From the NCBI RefSeq assembly GCF_033558715.1, contig NZ_CP114606.1, positions 1 to 64,000 of the forward strand: 64,000 bases of DNA, in the 5' to 3' direction. The position numbers were made by a program, and so were the translations under genes. Under the pieces are notes generated by a model. It saw only the letters and a program-made list of their open reading frames with translations, was not told where the DNA came from and ran no database searches. Positions 54,694-62,081 of the stretch are shown here, piece by piece (within the stretch, counting starts at the first letter, position 1; the number at the start of each line of letters is the position of its first letter). The DNA comes from Acinetobacter sp. YWS30-1. Lineage in GTDB: Bacteria > Pseudomonadota > Gammaproteobacteria > Pseudomonadales > Moraxellaceae.

Positions 54694-54743
54694 TATGTCA
54701 GGATAAAATTGAATTGTGAAATAGATTTCACTCAGATGAGACC

Positions 54744-55373
54744 TCAGGTTTGAGATAAAATTCCACGAAATAACAGTTCTAACTGCTTTAGGCTTTGCGC
54801 TTTGAAGTCATTTATCCGAGTTTGTCGCAGTTCGGGATCAGGCTGTGCCTGAAGCTGAATCCAGCCCATAGCCCAGTTTAATGCAAGAGGAACCAGGACC
54901 TGTGCCAGTGCGGTTAATTCGGCTGGAGAAGAAGATTGCTGGGCGGCTGGAATCTGTTCCAGGGTATGCCGAAAGTCTTGGGTCAGATAATGAATTTCCC
55001 GCTCAATGCCTTGTCTGATAATGTTGGAACCGCCCCAACGTTCGGCACTGACAAATGTCCAGGCTTCGGGATGGGCATCGACTGCCTGAAAAAACAGTTC
55101 GATCTTGGCTGAAAGCTCATTAAGAGAAAAATCTGCAGGTCCTAACTGATTCAGCACACCTTTGAGATGAATTGAAACCTGATCCAGAAGTTCCAGTCCC
55201 AACTGATCCATATTCTGAAAGTGTCGATAAAATGCGGCAGGCACCAGCCCGACTTCATGAGTGATTTCGCGCAGGCTGATGCTGCTAAATGCATAGCCAC
55301 GGCTGCTCAATGCCAAGGTAGCATCGAGGAGGGCCTGGCGGCTTTGGTGCTTGCGTTCTTCACGTAAAGACAT
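54744..55373 (-). CDS. TetR-family regulator, FabR-like
   Basis: A 209-residue regulator: MSLREERKHQSRQALLDATL, helix-turn-helix SSISLREITHEVGLVPAAFYRHFQNMDQLG. Resembles FabR, which represses unsaturated fatty acid synthesis, or the related DesT; not certain. Chosen start is the ATG giving MSLREERK; the longer frame to 55505 adds 44 residues without similarity. Divergent from rph. Confidence 0.85.
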   Translation of the reverse strand: MSLREERKHQSRQALLDATLALSSRGYAFSSISLREITHEVGLVPAAFYRHFQNMDQLGLELLDQVSIHLKGVLNQLGPADFSLNELSAKIELFFQAVDAHPEAWTFVSAERWGGSNIIRQGIEREIHYLTQDFRHTLEQIPAAQQSSSPAELTALAQVLVPLALNWAMGWIQLQAQPDPELRQTRINDFKAQSLKQLELLFRGILSQT

Positions 55374-55524
55374 AGGGATCTTCCTTCGGCAGATTTGCAG
55401 TTTAGCAAAAAACATCTGTCCATCGCAGTAGCGCAGATGGACTGAAAAATCTATACAAGCAAAGCGTGTCCAGTGATTTTGTAAATGATCTGTCCTCTGT
55501 TCCAATCTTGGCGGAGGCTTCTGT

Positions 55525-55530
55525 TATACT
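55525..55530 (+). promoter_or_regulatory. -10 box upstream of rph
   Basis: TATACT 38 bp before the rph start; the -35 partner is not clear. Confidence 0.45.
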
Positions 55531-55567
55531 GAGCCGCAATTATTTTTAGTCAACAGCAGGACCTATT

Positions 55568-56284
55568 ATGCGTATCGACCAACGAGCATTAGATCAATTA
55601 CGTGAAGTGAAAATTACCCGTAACTATACACGTTATGCGGAAGGTTCCGTATTGGTTGAATTTGGTCATACCAAAGTGCTGTGTACTGCCAGTGTAGACA
55701 GCTCTGTACCACGTTTCCTGAAAGGTCAGGGTCAAGGCTGGGTAACAGCGGAATATGGCATGCTGCCACGTTCAACACATACCCGTAGTGATCGTGAAGC
55801 TGCTCGCGGCAAACAAAGTGGCCGTACTCAGGAAATCCAGCGTCTGATCGGTCGTAGCCTACGTTCAATGGTCGACCTGAAAAAACTTGGTGAAAATACC
55901 ATTACCATTGACTGTGACGTGATCCAGGCAGATGGTGGTACCCGTACTGCATCAATTACGGGTGCAGCCGTAGCATTGATTGATGCCATGAACGTATTGC
56001 TTGAGAAAAAGAAAATTAAACAGGACCCACTTAAAGGTCTGGTAGCAGCCATTTCTGTAGGTATTTTTAAAGATGAAGTCTTGCTGGATCTTTGCTATGA
56101 AGAAGATTCAAACTGTCAGACTGACTTGAATGTCGTGATGACTCAGGCAGGTGAATTTATTGAAATCCAAGGTACTGCTGAAGATAAGCCATTTACCCGT
56201 GAGCAATGCAATGACATGCTGGCCATGGCTGAAAAAGGGATTCAGGAACTGATCAAGAAACAGCAAGAAGCTTTGGGCTGGTAA
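55568..56284 (+). CDS. rph: Ribonuclease PH
   Basis: RNase PH trims tRNA 3' ends phosphorolytically. 238 residues; [21 protein letters not shown] at the start, [36 protein letters not shown] and [20 protein letters not shown]. No frameshift such as that in E. coli K-12. Terminator follows at 56299. Confidence 0.97.
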   Translation: MRIDQRALDQLREVKITRNYTRYAEGSVLVEFGHTKVLCTASVDSSVPRFLKGQGQGWVTAEYGMLPRSTHTRSDREAARGKQSGRTQEIQRLIGRSLRSMVDLKKLGENTITIDCDVIQADGGTRTASITGAAVALIDAMNVLLEKKKIKQDPLKGLVAAISVGIFKDEVLLDLCYEEDSNCQTDLNVVMTQAGEFIEIQGTAEDKPFTREQCNDMLAMAEKGIQELIKKQQEALGW

Positions 56285-56298
56285 GCTTTTCAAGTTGT

Positions 56299-56327
56299 AA
56301 AAAACGCATCTTCGGATGCGTTTTTTA
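56299..56327 (+). terminator. Terminator of rph
   Basis: AAAAAACGCATC-TTCG-GATGCGTTTTTT, UUCG tetraloop. Confidence 0.92.
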
Positions 56328-56433
56328 TTGTACCTACACATTGCCTGACAAAAAATGAACAGGATCTGTCTACTGTGTAACCTCTGTTTTAAGCGATGAT
56401 CTTTTAACCAAATCTCATTCAGAGGGGTATAAC

Positions 56434-56556
56434 ATGAAAATATGGTTAATGGCATTTTCAGTATTTGCTGTGCTGGGTTTAACTGCCTGCGATTCGAATT
56501 CTCGTGATGAAAACCGCGATGGTGCAAATATGGAACGAGGAAGTGATACCAATTAA
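56434..56556 (+). CDS. Tiny lipoprotein, 40 aa
   Basis: A 40-residue frame beginning MKIWLMAFSVFAVLG with lipobox LTAC (Cys19) and a short charged tail. AGAGGGGTATAAC gives the ribosome binding site. Too small to carry a known domain; entericidin-like peptides have this size, but I cannot call it one. Its terminator was the target of IS copy 2. Confidence 0.7.
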   Translation: MKIWLMAFSVFAVLGLTACDSNSRDENRDGANMERGSDTN

Positions 56557-56610
56557 CAGAGTAGAGGCCATTCAACCTCTATGATTTATATCCTTGAGAA
56601 TAAGAAAAAG

Positions 56611-56621
56611 GGTGCTGTGGC
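56611..56621. repeat. Left target duplication of IS copy 2
   Basis: GGTGCTGTGGC, repeated at 57890-57900. The unbroken site was the terminator GGGTGC-TGTG-GCACCC followed by T6. Confidence 0.9.
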
Positions 56622-56622
56622 C

Positions 56623-57889
56623 ACTGCTGTCCCATAGTTTGCTTTAAATAAAAAAACCTGAGTCCTAACAGTTAAAATATGAGTGCAAACAAACACTTTA
56701 ACGACCAGGATTCAGGTTTTGTCACATCAGAATACCGTATTTCATGAGCTAATTAAACCTGTTGTGCGACAGGATTTTGAACAACTTGCTAAAGTGCACC
56801 ATGTTGGACAGAAATTTAGAGCGGCTTCCCGGTGGGATCAGTTTATTGCCATATTGATGTCTCAATTCTCTTGTAGGCAAAGTCTGAGAGATATTCAATC
56901 CAATTTGGAGTGCCAACAGGAAAAACTAAGTCATCTCGGAGCAAAGTCTATTCCCCGAAGCACGCTGGCACGAATCAATGAGCAGCAGCCTGCTGCCTTG
57001 TATCAACAGCTATTTTACAAGTTGCTTAAATACTATGAACACTCAAAAGTCGCTCATAAATTTCGCTTTAAGAATCCCTTGTATTCCTTGGATGCCAGTC
57101 ATATTGACCTGTCGCTTTCCTTATGTGAATGGGCCAAAGTTCACGACTCAAAAGCCAGCATGAAACTCAGTATAGGATTGAATCACAGCAATGATATTCC
57201 TGAGTTTGTTGCAGTTGAAAATGGCAAAGAAAATGACATGGTACAAGGCCGCAAATTCCAGTTTCCTGCTGGCAGCATTGTAGTTTTTGATAAAGGCTAT
57301 GTCGATTACCAATGGTATGCAAATCTGACTGCTCAAAACATTGGATTTGTCACACGTTTTAGGCCTAAATCTGTGTATCAGGTGATCCAGCAACATCCAG
57401 TGCTTGAATCCAAAGGTATTCTAAAAGATGAAACCATTCAGCTGAATAGCGCACATGCCCTAAAAAGAAAAGCCCCAGTGTTAAGAAGAATTGAATATAG
57501 AGATCAGCAAAGTGGCAAGCACTTTAGCTTTCTCAGCAATAACTTTCATTTAGCCGCCTCCACCATTGCGGCGATTTATAAAGATCGTTGGAAAGTTGAG
57601 CTGTTCTTTAAGGCGATTAAGCAGAATCTCAAATTAAAAGCGTTTCTAGGCCGCAGTAGGAACGCAATTCAGACACAAATCTGGAGTGCGATGATCGCCT
57701 ATTTATTGGTGAGTTTCGCTCAACATTTAGGAAAAACAGGTTGGACAGTTCAACGTTTACTCAGAATAATTCAAGTGAATTTGTTTGAAAGAAGAACTTT
57801 AAAAGCTTTATTTTCACCCGATAAAATACCCATAAAACAAGAGGAAGCTCATTTGAGCTTCCTCTTGTGAAAAATTGTGGGACAGCAAT
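56623..57889 (+). mobile_element. IS4-family insertion sequence, copy 2
   Basis: A 1267-bp copy in the opposite orientation to copy 1, with ends ACTGCTGTCCCA and (right end, reversed) ATTGCTGTCCCA. An 11-bp duplication surrounds it. Only a few substitutions separate the two copies, so both insertions are recent. It split the shared terminator between the tiny lipoprotein gene and nadC. Confidence 0.95.
56683..57870 (+). CDS. IS4-family transposase (copy 2)
   Basis: 395 residues, identical to copy 1 except E119 and S335. The DDE and YREK residues (D137, D203, E306, Y299, R302, K313) are intact. GTG start; the final codons lie within the 14-bp-arm palindrome that precedes the right end. Confidence 0.95.
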   Translation: MQTNTLTTRIQVLSHQNTVFHELIKPVVRQDFEQLAKVHHVGQKFRAASRWDQFIAILMSQFSCRQSLRDIQSNLECQQEKLSHLGAKSIPRSTLARINEQQPAALYQQLFYKLLKYYEHSKVAHKFRFKNPLYSLDASHIDLSLSLCEWAKVHDSKASMKLSIGLNHSNDIPEFVAVENGKENDMVQGRKFQFPAGSIVVFDKGYVDYQWYANLTAQNIGFVTRFRPKSVYQVIQQHPVLESKGILKDETIQLNSAHALKRKAPVLRRIEYRDQQSGKHFSFLSNNFHLAASTIAAIYKDRWKVELFFKAIKQNLKLKAFLGRSRNAIQTQIWSAMIAYLLVSFAQHLGKTGWTVQRLLRIIQVNLFERRTLKALFSPDKIPIKQEEAHLSFLL

Positions 57890-57912
57890 GGTGCTGTGGC
57901 ACCCTTTTTTAA
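57890..57912. terminator. Rebuilt terminator between IS copy 2 and nadC
   Basis: GGTGC-TGTG-GCACC followed by T6: the right target duplication restores the hairpin. On the minus strand the same hairpin serves nadC but lacks the original T-run beyond it. Confidence 0.7.
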
Positions 57913-57922
57913 TAATAAGACT

Positions 57923-58768
57923 TTAACCATTAAAACGCATTGATAGGTCAATGGCTTTGACATCTTTGGTCAGTACACCCATCGAAATATAGTCTACGCC
58001 TGTACTCGCCACTTCACGTAAGTTATCAATGGTGATATTGCCTGAAGCTTCCAGTTTACAGCGACCAGCCACATGTTTAACGGCATCAATCATTTGCTGC
58101 TGACTGAAATTATCCAGCATCACGATATCAGCCTCGGCTTCTAGGGCCTGATTCAGTTCATCCCAGGTTTCAACTTCCACTTCAACTGGTTTACCCGGTG
58201 CAATCTGGTGGGCCATGGCAATCGCCTGGCGAATGCCGCCGGCTGCCATAATATGATTTTCTTTAATCAAAAAGGCATCGAATAGGCCCAGACGGTGATT
58301 CTGACCACCACCGACAGCAACAGCATATTTTTGGGCAATACGTAAGCCTGGCAGCGTTTTACGGGTATCTAAGAGCTTGGTATGCAGACCGTCCAACTCT
58401 TTGACATAGGTTGCTGTTTTGGTCGCAACTGCAGACAGCGTCTGTACAAAGTTCAGGGCAGGGCGTTCTACAGTCAGTAGGCTACGTGCAGAACCGGCCA
58501 GTTTTAGAAAAGCTTCATTGGCAGCGACATGATCGCCGTCATTTTTTAGCCAGATCACTTCTACACTCGGATCATAGGCCTGAATCAGGGCATTGACCCA
58601 AGGCTGACCAGCAAGAACCATTGCTTCACGGCTAATAATCGTGGCAGTCGCCTGTTCATCTTCAGGAGTCAGCAGGGCAGTAATGTCACCATCGCCAATA
58701 TCTTCGGAGAGTGCCTGTTGAATATTGATCTGAATCGACTGTTCTAGCAAAGCCTGAGATATGCTCAT
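57923..58768 (-). CDS. nadC: Nicotinate-nucleotide pyrophosphorylase (carboxylating)
   Basis: NadC (quinolinate phosphoribosyltransferase) makes nicotinate mononucleotide in NAD synthesis. 281 residues; ALSEDIGDGDITA, DTRKTLPGLRIAQKYAVAVGGGQNHRLGLFDAFLIKENHI, EVEVETWDELNQAL and MLDNFS. ATG at 58768. Divergent from ampD. Confidence 0.96.
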   Translation of the reverse strand: MSISQALLEQSIQINIQQALSEDIGDGDITALLTPEDEQATATIISREAMVLAGQPWVNALIQAYDPSVEVIWLKNDGDHVAANEAFLKLAGSARSLLTVERPALNFVQTLSAVATKTATYVKELDGLHTKLLDTRKTLPGLRIAQKYAVAVGGGQNHRLGLFDAFLIKENHIMAAGGIRQAIAMAHQIAPGKPVEVEVETWDELNQALEAEADIVMLDNFSQQQMIDAVKHVAGRCKLEASGNITIDNLREVASTGVDYISMGVLTKDVKAIDLSMRFNG

Positions 58769-58949
58769 GAGTATTTCCGTATCTTTTTTAGCCGTGAAAA
58801 ATTGTGCGTTATCTTAACACCGTTACATTAAAATGAGCGATTTTTCATACAGCCTGCCGGGATGAATTGAGATTTGCCTATGAAAGTTTTAGCATTAAGC
58901 CGGCTGCAATCCTGATATTGCAGATTTTATTTTTGTACAGGACAGTTTT

Positions 58950-59522
58950 ATGCAACAGGCAGCTGAGTTTCAAATCCAGGACGGGCAATTGCTCGGGGCG
59001 CGCCAGATCCCTTCTCCAAATTTTAATCAGCGGCCTGAACATACCGACATCCAGTTACTGGTGATCCATAACATCAGTCTGCCGCCGTCACAGTTTGGTG
59101 GTGGCTATATTGAACAGTTTTTTCAGAATCAGCTGGAGTGGTCAGTGCATCCGTATTTTCGGACTATTGAAGGCATGCAGGTGTCGGCGCATCTGCTGAT
59201 TTTGCGTTCTGGTGAAGTGCTGCAGTTTGTGAATTTCAATGACCGAGCCTGGCATGCAGGTCGTTCCAGCTATCTGGCCAAAAAAGAATGTAATGATTAT
59301 TCCATCGGGATTGAACTGGAAGGCAGTGATGACCTGCCGTTTGAACAGGCACAATATGATGCCTTGGTCAAAGTCACCGCCTGTTTACAAGACTATTATC
59401 CAAAAATGCAGCAGCATATTGCCGGACATTCGGACATTGCACCGGGACGTAAAACCGATCCGGGACCATATTTTGACTGGTGTGCTTTTCGTGCCCAGTT
59501 ACAACATTATAAGAACCCATGA
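58950..59522 (+). CDS. ampD: 1,6-anhydro-MurNAc-L-alanine amidase AmpD
   Basis: AmpD is the cytoplasmic amidase that recycles anhydromuropeptides; its loss derepresses AmpC in many species. 190 residues; zinc ligands His (LLVIHNISLPPSQFGG), His (RAWHAGRSSY) and Asp (KTDPGPYFDW); HSDIAPGRKTDPG is the family signature. Start ATG after ACAGGACAG. Divergent from nadC, followed by murJ. Confidence 0.95.
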   Translation: MQQAAEFQIQDGQLLGARQIPSPNFNQRPEHTDIQLLVIHNISLPPSQFGGGYIEQFFQNQLEWSVHPYFRTIEGMQVSAHLLILRSGEVLQFVNFNDRAWHAGRSSYLAKKECNDYSIGIELEGSDDLPFEQAQYDALVKVTACLQDYYPKMQQHIAGHSDIAPGRKTDPGPYFDWCAFRAQLQHYKNP

Positions 59523-59608
59523 CCCTTCAGGAAGTCATGTGATTAAGCAATGAACTTCTTTTGCAAGTTTCATTACAATAGGCCCAAATTAATTATTAGG
59601 TGAATAGG

Positions 59609-61150
59609 ATGGCGCTTTGGCGTTCGACCGTAATTGTCAGTGCGATGACCATGTTGTCGCGGGTTCTGGGATTGGTCCGGGATGTGGTTTTACTGAATGT
59701 ATTCGGTGCCGGTAAAGATTTCGATACCTTCGTGGTGGCATTTCGTATTCCAAACTTTTTCAGACGGCTGTTTGCAGAAGGGGCATTCTCCCAAGCCTTT
59801 ATTCCGGTACTGACAGAATATAAAACCAGTCGTACTCATGCAGAAGTGCAGATCCTGATCAGCCGGGTCTTTGGCTGTCTGGCTACTTTCATGACCACCC
59901 TGACCATGATTGCCATCATTGCCGCACCGGTGATCATGTATATCTATGCGCCAGGGTTCCATGGCGATGAAGCAAAGTTTGCGCTGGCTACAGACATGTT
60001 CCGCTTGACCATTCCATACCTGCTATTTATGTCACTAACGGCTTTTGCCAGCAGTATTCTGAACAGTTATGGCTCTTTCAGTACGCCAGCCTTTGCTCCG
60101 GTCTTATTGAATATTGCCATGATTGCCGGTGCGCTCTGGCTCACCCCTTTTATGGCAGAGCCGATTATGGCGCTAGGCTGGGCAGTCGTAATTGCCGGTA
60201 TTTTGCAGCTGGCAATCCAGATTCCAGAATTATGGCGTAAAAACCTGTTGATTCCACCGAAAGTAGACTTCAAGCATGAAGGGGTGGATCGCATCATGAA
60301 ACTGATGCTACCCGCTTTGTTTGGTGTATCGGTCACCCAGATCAATCTGTTACTGAATACGGTTTGGGCTTCTTTTATGCAGGATGGTTCAGTGTCGTGG
60401 CTGTATAGTGCTGAACGCATGACCGAGTTGCCATTGGGTCTGATCGGTGTCGCAATCGGTACCGTAATTCTGCCGTCTTTATCCACACAGCATACGGAAA
60501 AGAATCCGGAAAAATTCCGTGGCATGATGGACTGGGCAGCGAAAGTCATCGTACTGGTGGGTTTGCCAGCCAGTATTGCCTTATTCATGCTGTCAACACC
60601 GATTATTCAGGCATTGTTTGAACGCGGACAGTTCACTTTTGAAGATACCCAGATGACAGCCTTGGCACTGCAATGTATGAGTGGCGGTGTGATTGCTTTT
60701 ATGCTGATTAAAGTCTTTGCTCCTGGCTTCTATGCCCAGCAGGATACCCGTACACCTGTACGCGTCGGTTTAATGGCCGTAGCAGCCAATGCGATTCTGA
60801 ACGTGATCTTTATTGGTTTCTTTAAACTGATTCATTGGGAAGCGGAGCATATGGCACTGGCACTGGCTTCGACCGGTTCAGCCATGGTCAATGCAGGTCT
60901 GCTGTATTTCTATCTGCATCAACGCAATATTTTCCGTTTTGGTGCGCACTGGAAAAAAATCTTTATGCAATTCATGTTTGCCAATGTGGTGATGATTGCA
61001 GCCTTGGCCTATGCACTGAGCTGGTATAACGGTGATGTATCACAGTGGATGCGTGTACTGGAAGTGCTGATTTTATGTGTGGTAGGAGTCGTGGCGTATT
61101 TGGCCGCATTGGTCGCTGCTGGTTTCAGACCACGCCATATCAAACCGTAA
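59609..61150 (+). CDS. murJ: Lipid II flippase MurJ
   Basis: MurJ flips lipid II across the inner membrane. 513 residues with about 14 helices; the N-terminal signature MTMLSRVLGLVRDVVL and RIPNFFRRLFAEGAFSQAFIPV are conserved. I chose the ATG at 59609 over the in-frame GTG at 59600, which is part of the ribosome binding region TTAGGTGAATAGG. Strong terminator follows. Confidence 0.95.
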   Translation: MALWRSTVIVSAMTMLSRVLGLVRDVVLLNVFGAGKDFDTFVVAFRIPNFFRRLFAEGAFSQAFIPVLTEYKTSRTHAEVQILISRVFGCLATFMTTLTMIAIIAAPVIMYIYAPGFHGDEAKFALATDMFRLTIPYLLFMSLTAFASSILNSYGSFSTPAFAPVLLNIAMIAGALWLTPFMAEPIMALGWAVVIAGILQLAIQIPELWRKNLLIPPKVDFKHEGVDRIMKLMLPALFGVSVTQINLLLNTVWASFMQDGSVSWLYSAERMTELPLGLIGVAIGTVILPSLSTQHTEKNPEKFRGMMDWAAKVIVLVGLPASIALFMLSTPIIQALFERGQFTFEDTQMTALALQCMSGGVIAFMLIKVFAPGFYAQQDTRTPVRVGLMAVAANAILNVIFIGFFKLIHWEAEHMALALASTGSAMVNAGLLYFYLHQRNIFRFGAHWKKIFMQFMFANVVMIAALAYALSWYNGDVSQWMRVLEVLILCVVGVVAYLAALVAAGFRPRHIKP

Positions 61151-61166
61151 TTCATTTTGGGCGCAT

Positions 61167-61200
61167 AAAAAAACAAGAGCCAAATGGCTCTTGTTTTTTC
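61167..61200 (+). terminator. Terminator of murJ
   Basis: AAAACAAGAGCC-AAAT-GGCTCTTGTTTT and T-run. Confidence 0.92.
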
Positions 61201-61234
61201 TGTAGGAAACTTTTCCTTAAGCAGAACTCAGTCG

Positions 61235-61393
61235 CTAGACCTTGCCGCGAGAAAGGAAACCAACAATGGCAAGAATAACGGCAATCACCAATAAGATAAT
61301 TGCGAAATCCTTAGATAAGCCTGCTACTCCACCGAAACCAAGTAGACTGGCAATCAAGGCAATCACAGCAAAAATAATAGCCCAGCGAAACAT
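61235..61393 (-). CDS. DUF1328 (YtjA-like) membrane protein
   Basis: A 52-residue two-helix membrane protein: [21 protein letters not shown] and [21 protein letters not shown], the DUF1328 pattern. Start is the ATG with GGAG upstream; the longer frame to 61492 is not supported. Function unknown; E. coli YtjA homologues are often stress-linked. Confidence 0.88.
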   Translation of the reverse strand: MFRWAIIFAVIALIASLLGFGGVAGLSKDFAIILLVIAVILAIVGFLSRGKV

Positions 61394-61585
61394 ATCAATT
61401 CTCCATGTGTTTTTATTCTCAAATCCAGTATAGGAATATTCGATTTTGGGCACTGTTAGTGTTTTGTTGATGTACTGTCTCTGATTTAACAATAGTTTAC
61501 GTGATATTAATAAGATTCACGTCCCTACATTTCCTTTGTTGAGACTTGGTATAATAAGCTGATTTTTACCATAGCCGTTTTGATT

Positions 61586-62038
61586 ATGTCTGATGCCTTA
61601 CGTCCATACTTCTGGAAAAAATATAGTCTCACTGAGCTGACGCCAGAAGAATGGGAAGCGCTTTGTGACGGTTGTGGACTTTGCTGCCTGATCAAGCTGG
61701 AAGATGAAGACACCCATGAAGTTGCCTATACCAAAGTGGCTTGCAAATTACTGGACTGCAAAACTGCCCGCTGTTCGGATTATCCGAACCGGCTGCAATA
61801 TGTGCCGGATTGTATCCAGCTGACACCTGAGAAACTGGACACTATTCACTGGTTACCCTCAAGCTGTGCTTATCGCCGAGTTGCTGAAGGGAAAAGCCTG
61901 CCATCCTGGCATTATCTGAAGACGGGTTCACGACAAAGCGTGATTCAGGCCAAAAAATCCGCTGCTGGTCGCTGCTTAAGTGAAGTCGATATTGATGAAG
62001 ATGAAATTGATGAATATATCGTGCGCTGGGTGCGCTAA
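61586..62038 (+). CDS. UPF0260 protein, YcgN-like
   Basis: A 150-residue protein of the UPF0260/YcgN (YkgJ-like zinc- or iron-cluster) family: FWKKYSLTELTPEEWEALCDGCGLCCLIKLED, ACKLLDC...RCSDYPNR, CIQLTP and SCAYRRVAEG. Cysteines at the start of the protein may bind metal. ATG at 61586 is used; the TTG at 61580 is two codons upstream. Monocistronic. Confidence 0.9.
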   Translation: MSDALRPYFWKKYSLTELTPEEWEALCDGCGLCCLIKLEDEDTHEVAYTKVACKLLDCKTARCSDYPNRLQYVPDCIQLTPEKLDTIHWLPSSCAYRRVAEGKSLPSWHYLKTGSRQSVIQAKKSAAGRCLSEVDIDEDEIDEYIVRWVR

Positions 62039-62081
62039 TGATTAGCGCAATCCAACCCCGTCAAATGATTAAATAAAAAAA

